DNA from: Alphaproteobacteria bacterium
GTDB taxonomy: Bacteria > Pseudomonadota > Alphaproteobacteria > Sphingomonadales > Sphingomonadaceae
Length of the DNA: 64,000 bases
Assembly (NCBI GenBank): GCA_030424845.1
Contig: JAUHWC010000009.1
Span: 1 to 64,000 of the forward strand
Direction: 5' to 3'
Below the pieces are notes generated by a model. It was not told where the DNA came from and ran no database searches. It saw only the letters and a list, made by a program, of their open reading frames with translations. Position 1 is the stretch's first letter. The number at the start of each line of letters is the position of its first letter. Made by a program: the position numbers and the translations under genes. Shown here piece after piece: positions 54,434-63,319 of the stretch.

Positions 54434-55446
54434 GTTTCATGTACAAGGACAAGACAATCGCCTTGGCTGCGCTGGCCGCGTGCCTGGCAGTCGCGGGATG
54501 TGGAGCTGGAACCGACACGCCCGCCGCTCAAAACGAGCAGGTTGCCCGCACCTGCGCCGCAATCGAGGACACGCCGGTCAGGCTCGAAGGCGGAACTTTT
54601 GCCATGGGCCAGGCCGAGGTCTACGCCGAGGAAGGCCCGGTTCGGCAGACGACTGTCGACGGTTTCTGGATCGATCCGCACGAGGTCACCAACAGGCAGT
54701 TTGCCGCCTTCGTCGAGGCCACCGACTATGTAACCCTGGCAGAGAAGCCGGTCGATCCGGCAGCTTTCGGCGTGCCTGAAGATCAGATCCCGCCCGAACT
54801 GCTGCTGCCCGGCTCGGCCGTATTCACCCCTCCCGAAAGGCCGTCGAACAGCTATTCCGACTGGTGGAAGTACGTGCCCGGCGCGAATTGGAAGCGGCCC
54901 AATGGCCCGAGCGGTCCCGAAGCACAGCCCGATGAGCCAGTGGTCCACTTGGGCTGGGAGGACATGCAGGCCTATGCCCGCTGGAAAGGCGGGCGAATGC
55001 CAACCGAAGCGGAATGGGAGTATGCCGCATCAGCCGGACAGCCTCCCACCACCCAGCAGCCGGAGGAAGCCAACAGTTGGCAGGGCGTTTTCCCCGCCGT
55101 CAACCGCGAGACGGACGGGTTCAGGGGCATCGCCCCCGTTGGATGCTACGCCCCCAATCCCAATGGGCTTTACGACATGGTCGGCAACGTTTGGGAAGTA
55201 ACGGCGGACCTGTTCCGCCCCGGACACGATCCGGCGGATACCGACAATCCGCGCGGCCCGAGCGAGAACCAGGCTTATGACCCGCTGAATCCCGGCTTCC
55301 CTAGCCGCGTGATGAAAGGCGGCAGCTACCTGTGCGCTCCGAACTATTGCCAGCGCTATCGCCCCGCGTCCCGGCAGGGCCGCGATCCCGGCATGGGAGC
55401 GAGCAATGTCGGCTTCCGCCTCGCTTACGATACGCCGCCGGCCTGA
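54430..55446 (+). CDS. Formylglycine-generating enzyme, lipoprotein type
   Basis: A 338-residue FGE-family protein with a lipoprotein signal ending LAVAGCG. The FGE domain starts at VRLEGGTFAMGQA and contains MPTEAEWEYAASAG and NVWEVTADLF. The copper cysteines are in LCAPNYC (about Cys302 and Cys307) followed by QRYRPASRQG, so it should be active. It would modify sulfatases after export, in the periplasm, unlike the cytoplasmic copy at 13707. GTG 54430 overlaps the sulfatase stop by four bases and has GAAGG upstream; an ATG at 54439 is an alternative. Confidence 0.88.
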   Translation: MSFMYKDKTIALAALAACLAVAGCGAGTDTPAAQNEQVARTCAAIEDTPVRLEGGTFAMGQAEVYAEEGPVRQTTVDGFWIDPHEVTNRQFAAFVEATDYVTLAEKPVDPAAFGVPEDQIPPELLLPGSAVFTPPERPSNSYSDWWKYVPGANWKRPNGPSGPEAQPDEPVVHLGWEDMQAYARWKGGRMPTEAEWEYAASAGQPPTTQQPEEANSWQGVFPAVNRETDGFRGIAPVGCYAPNPNGLYDMVGNVWEVTADLFRPGHDPADTDNPRGPSENQAYDPLNPGFPSRVMKGGSYLCAPNYCQRYRPASRQGRDPGMGASNVGFRLAYDTPPA

Positions 55447-55483
55447 TGCTGGCCCCAATCCTTTCTGAAGTACAGGACCCCAC

Positions 55484-57463
55484 ATGAAGACCGCAAAGCT
55501 ACTGGCAACCTCGATGCTCGTTTTGGGCGCCGTTACATTGAGTGGCTGCGTCCACGGCAACGTGCAACCCTCGCCACCGACGCAGCCCGATCTCGGCTTG
55601 CGGGTGAAAGACGCAATCGCGATTGATGGGCAGCAGTTCCGCGATGCCGATGGCGACGGGCAACTGTCGCCTTATGAAGATTGGCGCTTGTCGCCAGAAG
55701 AGCGCGCTACCGACCTTGCTGGCCGCATGACACAGGCCGAGAAGGTCGGCACGTTGATGCATTCGACAATGCCGGGCCTTGGTGGCGAACTCGGGCGCGC
55801 CGACAGCTACGACCTTGAAGCACTCGGCGCCCTGGTGAGTGACAAGCATGTCGCCAGCTATATCACGCGCCTGACTCTGGCCCCCGCCCAGCTGGCAGAA
55901 CAGAACAACCTCGCGCAGGAAGTCGCAGCCGGCGGTCGGCTGGGTATACCACTGACGATCAGCACCGATCCGCGCAACCATTTCAGCTATGTGCTTGGCG
56001 CGGCAGAGGCTGGGAGCGGCACAACCCAGTGGCCGGAGCTTCTCGGATTTGCGGCGCTGAGAGATCCGGCTCTGGTCCGCGAGTTCGGTGAAATTGCCCG
56101 CCGTGAATATCGTGCCCTCGGCATCCACATGGCGCTCTCGCCGCAGCTCGATCTGCTGACCGAACCACGCTGGCCGCGCGGTAGCGGCACTTTCGGCAGC
56201 CAGGCCGAACTCAGCAGTGAACTGGGCGGTGCCTATGTCGAATCCTTTCAGGGCAGCGCCAATGGCTTGCAGGCCGATGGCGTGATGACGGTGGTGAAGC
56301 ACTGGGTGGGTTACGGCGCGCAACCAGAAGGGTTCGAGGCGCACAATTACTATGGTCGCTTCGCGGACCCGGGCGACTATCTCTCGCAGCACATCGCGGC
56401 CTTCGATGGCGCCCTGGAGGCGAAAAGCGCCGGAATCATGCCCGCCTACCCGATCCTGCGCGATGCAACGCTAAACGGAGAGGCAATCGAAGCCGTCAGC
56501 CCCGGTTACAGCACACAATTGCTCGACGGCCTGCTGCGCCAGCGCCGGGGTTACGAAGGCATTATCCTGTCGGACTGGGCTATCACCCGCGATTGCAACG
56601 AGAGGTGCATGAATCCCACCGACGAGGCTCCGCAGCGCCCGCAGGACATCGCGACATCATGGGGGGTGGAAGACCTGACCGTGCAGCAGCGCTACGTCAA
56701 AGGCTTGCAGGCCGGGATCGACCAGTTCGGCGGCACGGACGATGTACTACCCCTGCTCGCAGCGATGGAAGCGGGTGAGATCGACGAAGCCCGCGTCGAT
56801 CAGTCGGTGATCCGCGTGATGGTGCCCAAGTTCCAGCTCGGTCTGTTCGAAAATCCCTATGTCAGCCCCGCAGCAGCGACGGCAGCGATCGGCGGTACAG
56901 AAGATATCGCCAAGGCCGACAGACTACAGCGTGAATCGCAGGTCCTCCTACGCAATGAAGGAGCCACCCTGCCCTTCTCGCCCGGTGCAAAGGTCTGGCT
57001 GCATGGCATGTCACACGACGCGGCTCAGTCAGCGGGCTTGCAGGTAGTGGAAGACATTGCCTACGCTGATTTCGCCATCGTGCGTACCGATACCCCATCG
57101 GAAATGCTCCATCCGAACCATTTCTTCGGTAGCCGTTACAAGGAAGGGCGCCTGAACTTCGAGCCCGGAGATCCTGCTTACGAAGCCTTGGCCCAGGCGA
57201 ATGCCGCTGGGGTGCCAACAATGCTGGCGATTTTCCTCGACCGGCCTGCCGTGCTGACCGATGTGCTGCCACTTACAGACGTAATCCTGGCCAACTTCGG
57301 AGCGAGCGACGCCGCCGTGCTGGACGTCGCGCTAGGCCGGGCCGAGGCGCGTGGACGTCTCCCATTCGAGTTGCCGCGTTCGATGGAAGCCGTGCGAGCG
57401 CAGGATCCTGCGGCACCCGATGACAGCGCCGATCCTCTCTATCCCTACGGCGCCGGACTGTAA
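55484..57463 (+). CDS. GH3 glycosidase, lipoprotein
   Basis: A 659-residue glycoside hydrolase of family 3. The N-terminus ends in TLSGCVH, a lipobox. A DADGDGQLSPYED segment (about residues 50-62) looks like a calcium-binding loop. The catalytic (alpha/beta)8 domain follows with VVKHWVGYG and the nucleophile Asp364 in ILSDWAIT, and the second domain ends with LYPYGAGL. It probably removes terminal beta-linked sugars from desulfated oligosaccharides in the periplasm. It lies between the FGE and the sugar carrier genes of the LacI-controlled operon. Confidence 0.9.
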   Translation: MKTAKLLATSMLVLGAVTLSGCVHGNVQPSPPTQPDLGLRVKDAIAIDGQQFRDADGDGQLSPYEDWRLSPEERATDLAGRMTQAEKVGTLMHSTMPGLGGELGRADSYDLEALGALVSDKHVASYITRLTLAPAQLAEQNNLAQEVAAGGRLGIPLTISTDPRNHFSYVLGAAEAGSGTTQWPELLGFAALRDPALVREFGEIARREYRALGIHMALSPQLDLLTEPRWPRGSGTFGSQAELSSELGGAYVESFQGSANGLQADGVMTVVKHWVGYGAQPEGFEAHNYYGRFADPGDYLSQHIAAFDGALEAKSAGIMPAYPILRDATLNGEAIEAVSPGYSTQLLDGLLRQRRGYEGIILSDWAITRDCNERCMNPTDEAPQRPQDIATSWGVEDLTVQQRYVKGLQAGIDQFGGTDDVLPLLAAMEAGEIDEARVDQSVIRVMVPKFQLGLFENPYVSPAAATAAIGGTEDIAKADRLQRESQVLLRNEGATLPFSPGAKVWLHGMSHDAAQSAGLQVVEDIAYADFAIVRTDTPSEMLHPNHFFGSRYKEGRLNFEPGDPAYEALAQANAAGVPTMLAIFLDRPAVLTDVLPLTDVILANFGASDAAVLDVALGRAEARGRLPFELPRSMEAVRAQDPAAPDDSADPLYPYGAGL

Positions 57464-57510
57464 TCGTCAGCCTCCCTCGGTGCTGCCCCCTCGTTTCGAA
57501 AGATGCCCTC

Positions 57511-58854
57511 ATGACTGATCGCGCTGGCGCAAGCCCCGTGCGCACGGCTTTCATCGCCGTGACCACACTCTTCTTCGCATGGGGGTTTATCACCTCGTTG
57601 ATCGACCCTTTGGTTGCCGCTGTGAAAGGCATTTTCACGCTGACCAACCTGCAGGCGCAATTGTCCGCGTCTGCGTTCTTCATCGCTTATGGGCTCGTTT
57701 CCTTTCCAGCCGCCGGTCTCATCGCCAGACTTCACGCAGCACGTGCGATCTTGCTTGCCCTCACAATGATGATCGCGGGATGTCTGGTGATGCTGGTGGC
57801 GGCCAATCTCACGGTCTACGTGCTGGTGTTGCTCGGCCTGTTTGTACTCGCCAGCGGCATAACGGTATTGCAGGTTGCAGCGAACCCGCTCGCTGCAAAC
57901 TTGGGCTCGCCCGCAGGGAGCCACTTCCGGCTGACACTCTCACAGACGTTCAACAGCTTTGGCACTTTTATCGGCCCCTTCATCGGCGCGGTGCTCTTTC
58001 TCGAAGGCGTCGAGGTGGCTGACGGGGCGGCGATCAACCCCGAAGCGCGCGACGCTGCGCTTGCAGGGATCGACCGGGCCTATTTCTGGATCTGCGGCCT
58101 TCTAATCCTCCTGCTGCTCTTCTTTTTCGTTTGCCGTAAGACGGTGAGCCGGGCGGCGCCGCCGGCCCCGAGCGCAGGTGGTACGGTTGCGATGATGCGC
58201 GACGCCTTGTCATCCCGCTGGGCGCTGCTGGGCGGAGCGGCAATCTTTCTCTACGTCGGCGCAGAGGTCGCGATCGGCACCCAGCTTACGCTCTTCCTGA
58301 ACTCAGGAGAAATTTGGGGCAATTCCGATGCCGCGTTCGCCGTGCCATTCCTCGGCACTGCGATGGGAAGCGACGGTATCCCCGGCGTGTCGCTGCAGGA
58401 GGCCGGTAAGGCAGTCTCCTTCTATTGGGGCGGCGCGATGGTGGGGCGTGCGATAGGCTCCGCGCTGCTTGCGCGTTTTCGCGCTGCACGACTGCTGATC
58501 GCATTCACGGCGATCGCAGCACTGATGTCCCTTTACGTGGCTCTGATTGGTGGCGTGGGCGCGGGCTTCGTCGCTCTTTCAATCGGACTCTTCAATTCGA
58601 TCATGTTTCCCGTCATCTTCACTCTTACGCTGGAACGGTCCACGGCCTCCGCAGAGGCAACCTCCGGTCTCCTATGCACCGCCATCATAGGGGGGGCGTT
58701 CGTACCGCCGCTCGCGGGCGCCATCGCGGATAGCGCAGGCCTTGCCGTCGCCTTCCTTGCGCCAGCCACATGCTACGTTGTGCTTTGCGTGTTCGCTTTT
58801 GCTGCCGGTCGCTCGGACGTTTCTAGCAAGGTTGAGACGAGGAGCGCGCACTGA
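57511..58854 (+). CDS. FHS-family sugar/H+ symporter (FucP-like)
   Basis: A 447-residue major facilitator of the fucose-galactose-glucose group. Diagnostic segments are TLFFAWGFITSLIDPL, VLQVAANPLAANLG, TLSQTFNSFGTFIGP and, in the second half, FYWGGAMVGRAIG. Twelve helices are expected. Such carriers bring fucose, glucose, galactose or N-acetylglucosamine through the inner membrane with protons. It is the last gene of the LacI-controlled operon and takes up the monosaccharide released by the GH3 enzyme. Confidence 0.88.
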   Translation: MTDRAGASPVRTAFIAVTTLFFAWGFITSLIDPLVAAVKGIFTLTNLQAQLSASAFFIAYGLVSFPAAGLIARLHAARAILLALTMMIAGCLVMLVAANLTVYVLVLLGLFVLASGITVLQVAANPLAANLGSPAGSHFRLTLSQTFNSFGTFIGPFIGAVLFLEGVEVADGAAINPEARDAALAGIDRAYFWICGLLILLLLFFFVCRKTVSRAAPPAPSAGGTVAMMRDALSSRWALLGGAAIFLYVGAEVAIGTQLTLFLNSGEIWGNSDAAFAVPFLGTAMGSDGIPGVSLQEAGKAVSFYWGGAMVGRAIGSALLARFRAARLLIAFTAIAALMSLYVALIGGVGAGFVALSIGLFNSIMFPVIFTLTLERSTASAEATSGLLCTAIIGGAFVPPLAGAIADSAGLAVAFLAPATCYVVLCVFAFAAGRSDVSSKVETRSAH

Positions 58855-58898
58855 CGGCGCTCCCCGCCCAACAAGAGATTGAAGGCTAGCCTAGGCTC

Positions 58899-60590
58899 TC
58901 ATTCGCCGACTTTAGTCGTCGCCGAACTCTCGGCGAAGCCGTAGCGCACGGCCTTCGCTTCGAGCGTCTCACCCTCGCCGAGAGCGATCGGTTCGACATA
59001 GATTTCCCATGGTCCGCCATCGATCCGATAACCGATCGAGGCTCCTGGTGTTTCGGAGGTTAATCTGACGAGGCCACCCTGCGTTACCTGCGCGGCAGGG
59101 GCGGCCGTCACCGGCTGCTTGAGACCCGGCCACATGCGCTCCACCATTGCAAGTTCACCGCCGACAGACCGGTCGTCGAACCTGTCTTGGTAGCGTGCCA
59201 GTGCGGCACGCATCTGCTCAAGCACACGTGCGTAACGCTGGTCTTGGGCAAGATTGGCCATTTCATATGGATCGGCCCATGTGTCGTACAACTCCTCCTC
59301 AGGACGGGGCGCGGTGAAGTACTGCTCGATCCGGGGCGGCAATTCGCCTGCTACGTGCAAGCGCCACAATTCCTGCATCGATCGCTGCATGTCACGAAAG
59401 CCGAGGTGGCGGAAGAACGGCCTTTCAGGCTCGTAGTTGCGAATATATTTCCACCTGTCGTCGCGCACCGCGCGAGAGAAGTCCTGCTGCTCGTCGTGTC
59501 GGTCCATCGCCGCGTAGACAAACCTGCGCTCAGGCCCAGTTTCGGGGCCCAGAAAAACGCGTCCAGCAAGCCATCCTGGCACATCCTCGCCTGCGAGTTG
59601 AAGGATCGTGGGCGCCATATCTGCGAAGCTGACAAGCTGGCCATCGCGCGTTCCCGCGCCGTGCCCGTCGGGCCACCGAACCATCAGCGGCACATGCAGC
59701 CCGCTGTCGTACAGCGATCGCTTCGCCCTCGGAATACCGTCACCGTGATCGGTGGTGACGATCACGATGGTGTTATCGGCCAGACCGTCTTCCTCGAGCT
59801 CTGCCAGCAGGCGCGCCACCGTCCGTTCGTAATAGTGAATATTGTCGAGCATCTGCGCGAGCTCTTCGAGCACGAGCGGGGTGTCAGGCAAGAACGGCGG
59901 AACCACCACGTCGGCGGGATTGTGAACCTGTGGACGCCCCGTCAGCGCCTCGCGCAACTGGGCACCCAGCCGCTGCGCCATCGGGTGGGCATCGGGATCG
60001 AGATCGAGCGGGAAAGTCCAGCTTTCGTGCGTCTCCATGATGTTTACCATGGCGAAGAACGGCTGGCCTTCCGCCCTCCCCCGCCAGGGATGCGCGGCAT
60101 CGCTATCGTCCCAGATCGTGAACGGACCGCCGCGATAGCTGTCTACAGCCAGTTGATAATCGGTCTTGCCGTTGTTGGTGGTGTAATAGCCGGCCCGCCG
60201 CAGCAGTTCGGGGTAGGCCTTCACATAGGATGGCGGCACCGCGGTGTACGCCAGACGCGACCCGTCCTCGAGTTCCACGCCCGAAGAGACCCGCATCTGC
60301 TGCGCGCCGATCGACTGCTGCGGAACACCCATGGCCAGCGCCGCACGACTGGGTGCGCAAACACCTGCCGTGGTAAATGCCCGTTCATAGAGCACTGCCT
60401 CTTCGGCAAAGACATCGAGCACCGGGGTTTGCGCCACCGGATCGCCGTAGGCTCCGATATGCGGGCTCATGTCCTCGAACACGATGAGCAGGAAATTGGG
60501 CCGTTCCCCGCCCTCACCCTGTGCGACGGAGGACAGGGGAGCAATGCCGGCCACAAGGGTGACGCAGATGGCGATCTGTTTCTTGAACAA
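58899..60590 (-). CDS. Exported sulfatase with C-terminal beta domain
   Basis: A 563-residue S1 sulfatase. The signal peptide ends near LSSVAQG, the metal motif is LLIVFEDMSPHIG and the formylglycine motif is VCAPSRAALAMG with Cys78. Residues 490-563 form an extra domain resembling the chitobiase/hexosaminidase C-terminal beta domain (YRIDGGPWEIY, EAKAVRYGFAESS). Translation appears to start at TTG 60590, with GGGAG upstream; no ATG is suitably placed. It follows the TonB receptor gene but a strong hairpin lies between, so its expression may be lower than the receptor's. Confidence 0.88.
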   Translation of the reverse strand: MFKKQIAICVTLVAGIAPLSSVAQGEGGERPNFLLIVFEDMSPHIGAYGDPVAQTPVLDVFAEEAVLYERAFTTAGVCAPSRAALAMGVPQQSIGAQQMRVSSGVELEDGSRLAYTAVPPSYVKAYPELLRRAGYYTTNNGKTDYQLAVDSYRGGPFTIWDDSDAAHPWRGRAEGQPFFAMVNIMETHESWTFPLDLDPDAHPMAQRLGAQLREALTGRPQVHNPADVVVPPFLPDTPLVLEELAQMLDNIHYYERTVARLLAELEEDGLADNTIVIVTTDHGDGIPRAKRSLYDSGLHVPLMVRWPDGHGAGTRDGQLVSFADMAPTILQLAGEDVPGWLAGRVFLGPETGPERRFVYAAMDRHDEQQDFSRAVRDDRWKYIRNYEPERPFFRHLGFRDMQRSMQELWRLHVAGELPPRIEQYFTAPRPEEELYDTWADPYEMANLAQDQRYARVLEQMRAALARYQDRFDDRSVGGELAMVERMWPGLKQPVTAAPAAQVTQGGLVRLTSETPGASIGYRIDGGPWEIYVEPIALGEGETLEAKAVRYGFAESSATTKVGE

Positions 60591-60615
60591 TGCGATTCTC
60601 CCGCGTCAAAACAAT

Positions 60616-60650
60616 ATGGCGGCAGCGACAGGAAATGTCGCTGCCGCCAT
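60616..60650 (-). terminator. Perfect hairpin between TonB receptor and sulfatase genes
   Basis: ATGGCGGCAGCGACA (60616-60630) pairs perfectly with TGTCGCTGCCGCCAT (60636-60650) over five bases. On the minus strand it is followed by ATTGTTTTG. It lies 50 bases after the receptor stop, a strong rho-independent terminator or partial attenuator ahead of the sulfatase. Confidence 0.75.
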
Positions 60651-60700
60651 TGAACACGGGCGATCCAGATTAGGAGGAGCGACCGCCCGAGTCGGCGTTA

Positions 60701-62977
60701 TCAGAAGCTGAAGCTACCCTGGACGCCGAAGTAACGTTCCTGATTGCGCCAGACCTGCGCCAGGGAGCGACCGCCGGCGGTGGTCGAATAGCTTAGGGAT
60801 GCTGGCTGCTGCTGATCGAAAATATTGCGCACGAAAACACTCAGCGAATAACGCCCGTCGCGATCCTCGATCCCAATCGCACCGTTGACGACGGCATAGC
60901 CATCCTGCTCGGTCCGGGGATCCTGGTTGAGGCTCCACTGTACTTCCGACTGGTAGACGAGGTTGCTCTGTACATAGAGGTCGACAGGCGCGGAATCGCC
61001 CAGAGGCACATACTGCCTTACGAAAGCCGTCAGTCGCAGATCGGGGGCATTCGGCAGAGGGGCTCCGGCCAGGTCTTGCGCACCGTTGACGCAGCCCTGG
61101 GCCTCGGTCTGGCCGGGGTAGCAGGGTCCGCCCGGGAAGTTGTCGATCTTCGCATCCATCAGCGTGGCACCAAACCGGATCGAAGTCAGGTCCGAGGGCT
61201 GCAGACTGGTTTCGAGTTCGATACCCTTGGTCGAGATTTCACCGGCATTCGCCAGCTCGAACGTAATGTCGTTCGGACGCTGCGCCTGCGCCTGGTAATT
61301 GTCGTACTTTGTGTAGAACGCGGCCGCGTTGACTGCGAAGACACCGTCATATGTCTCCAGCTTCAGTCCCGCCTCGAAGGCATCAACGGATTCGGCCTCG
61401 ATCGGCTCACTCCCCTCAAGCGAAGCGAACGCGACGTTGAAGCCCTGCCCCTTGTAACCGCGCGAATAGCGGACATAGGCGTTTGCAGGGCCGAAGTCAT
61501 AGCGAAGACCGATCGTGCCTGTGAGCGCTGTGTCGCTGGTCGAACCGGTAAAGTCAGCCGGTCGGCCCGCAGCGCCAGGCAGGGGCTCATCGCCCGGCAC
61601 CAGAACATTCGCGGGGTCGCGCACGACTTCCCACTCGAGTTCTTCGTGGATGATGCGGACACCGCCGAACAGGTTGAAATCACCGAAGTATGCGTTGCCG
61701 CTGACAAAGGCGGCCAGGTTGGTCGTGTCCGTCGTGCTGTTGAATGTGCCGCTACGCGGACGCGGACCGGCGAACACCCAACGACGCTGGAAGTAGCGAT
61801 CAAGGTTAAGCTTGTAGGCGAAAGCACCGACGAGGAAATCGAAACCGCCGAGGTCCGGCGACGCCAGGCGGATTTCCTGGCTGTACTGATCGAGATCGGT
61901 GCGTCCCGAATTGGAATCCCACGCGAAGGGGAGCAGCGGCGGCTGCCCCACAGACAGCGGCGTTCCGTCGACGTCCAGCTCATTCTCGAACTGCCAGTTG
62001 CGAATGGCCGAGATCGAGGTCAGCGTCATATCGTTCGCGAACACATATTCGACGTTCAACTGTCCACCGCCCTGCGTCGAGAGGCTGAGCGGATTGAGGT
62101 TGACGTTGACATCCATGTTGGAAAGCGACGGATCGAGCGGCGCAACAAGGTCCCGGGCGGCAGGATTGTCGAAGTCCCGCAACACGAACGTGGGCGTCGC
62201 CTCATAATCGCGATAGTCGCCGATCAACTTGATCGTCAGGTCAGGCGAAGGCTCAAACTGCAGCTTTCCGCGCAGGCCCCAGGTGTCGTAGCCGTTGAGT
62301 TCCGAACCATCAAAAAGGTTTGTGGTAAGCCCGTCGAATGACCGGTGAAACGCGCTGATACGCATCCCCACGGTATCGGACAATGGCCCCGAAACCGTAC
62401 CACGAATCTGGTACTCGTTGCCCTCTGCATACATCGCGTCGAACTTGCCGGAGAAGTAGTCAGTCGGATCCTGCGTGGTTACCGAGACCACGCCTGCCGA
62501 TGCGTTCTTGCCAAACAGCGTCGATTGCGGACCACGCAGCACCTCCACGCGCTCGACATCGATGAAGTCTTGGAAACTCTGCCCCGAGCGAGCCATCACG
62601 ACGCCGTCGAAAACGGTCGAGACAGAAGGCTCCACTGCGGGCGAAAACACATTCGTGCCGATACCGCGAATACTGAGCGAACTGTTCGATTCGTTGTTGC
62701 CCTTGGTGAAGGTAATGCTGGGAACAGCTTCGGTGATCTGGCTGATGCCTGAGACACCGGTACTGTCCAGCAGGTCGCCAGACACCACGGAGACCGCGAC
62801 CGGCACTTCCTGCAACGTCTGCTCCCGCAGGGTTGCCGTCACCACGATGGCGTTTGAACTGGTTGCGCCTGCTTCGGCGGCGCTGTCGTCAGCTTGATTG
62901 TCCTGCGCGATGGCAGGCGTGGCGACTCCAAGCGCCACGAGCGACGCCGACAGCATTAGACCCTTGGTGACTTTCAT
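60701..62977 (-). CDS. TonB-dependent receptor of the glycan block
   Basis: A 758-residue outer-membrane receptor. The signal peptide ends near VATPAIAQ. The TonB box/plug begins AIVVTATLREQTLQEVPVAV; the plug motifs are LSIRGIGTNVF and VEVLRGPQSTLFGKNASAGV. The barrel ends in VQGSFSF with a terminal phenylalanine, the usual outer-membrane signal. Two LacI-type operators lie 54-88 bases upstream, so it is co-regulated with the sulfatases. It should import oligosaccharides of the glycan. Confidence 0.92.
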   Translation of the reverse strand: MKVTKGLMLSASLVALGVATPAIAQDNQADDSAAEAGATSSNAIVVTATLREQTLQEVPVAVSVVSGDLLDSTGVSGISQITEAVPSITFTKGNNESNSSLSIRGIGTNVFSPAVEPSVSTVFDGVVMARSGQSFQDFIDVERVEVLRGPQSTLFGKNASAGVVSVTTQDPTDYFSGKFDAMYAEGNEYQIRGTVSGPLSDTVGMRISAFHRSFDGLTTNLFDGSELNGYDTWGLRGKLQFEPSPDLTIKLIGDYRDYEATPTFVLRDFDNPAARDLVAPLDPSLSNMDVNVNLNPLSLSTQGGGQLNVEYVFANDMTLTSISAIRNWQFENELDVDGTPLSVGQPPLLPFAWDSNSGRTDLDQYSQEIRLASPDLGGFDFLVGAFAYKLNLDRYFQRRWVFAGPRPRSGTFNSTTDTTNLAAFVSGNAYFGDFNLFGGVRIIHEELEWEVVRDPANVLVPGDEPLPGAAGRPADFTGSTSDTALTGTIGLRYDFGPANAYVRYSRGYKGQGFNVAFASLEGSEPIEAESVDAFEAGLKLETYDGVFAVNAAAFYTKYDNYQAQAQRPNDITFELANAGEISTKGIELETSLQPSDLTSIRFGATLMDAKIDNFPGGPCYPGQTEAQGCVNGAQDLAGAPLPNAPDLRLTAFVRQYVPLGDSAPVDLYVQSNLVYQSEVQWSLNQDPRTEQDGYAVVNGAIGIEDRDGRYSLSVFVRNIFDQQQPASLSYSTTAGGRSLAQVWRNQERYFGVQGSFSF

Positions 62978-63030
62978 AACTCCCTCCCTGTGTTTTTCGC
63001 GATTGGGCGCGCGATTTGAGGCATCCTTAG

Positions 63031-63065
63031 AGACAACGTTGCCTCAGGTCAATACAACGTTGTCT
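63031..63065. promoter_or_regulatory. Two LacI operators upstream of the TonB receptor gene
   Basis: AGACAACGTTGCCT (63031-63044) and ATACAACGTTGTCT (63052-63065) each differ by one base from the operator beside lacI. Their centres are 21 bp apart, two helical turns. On the minus strand a -35-like TTGACC (63052-63047) sits between them and the proximal operator lies between it and the expected -10 region. Confidence 0.72.
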
Positions 63066-63319
63066 CTAAGGCAGCTAAAAGATTGCCGGAATATTGCTAG
63101 ACCGATGATCAAAGGTGAATCTCGCTTATCGAAAATCGCGCTATGCGGACATCATCAACAGTGGATCATCCGGTTTGGCATCCGTGAATGTCCGCAACAA
63201 AGGCGTGAAGGATAGAACGCGAATGACCGAGATGAGGGCGCATAGCCGCCAAAAGGCCCGATGGTATGATCGGGAAGAGTTTGCCGAATCTGTCATTGCG
63301 GACGGTCCGACTTGTCTTG

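Noticed and set aside
59187-60653. 488-codon open frame opposite the last sulfatase
   Set aside because: Antisense to clear sulfatase motifs and without any family resemblance.
61076-62341. 421-codon open frame opposite the TonB receptor
   Set aside because: Antisense frame of a well-supported receptor gene.
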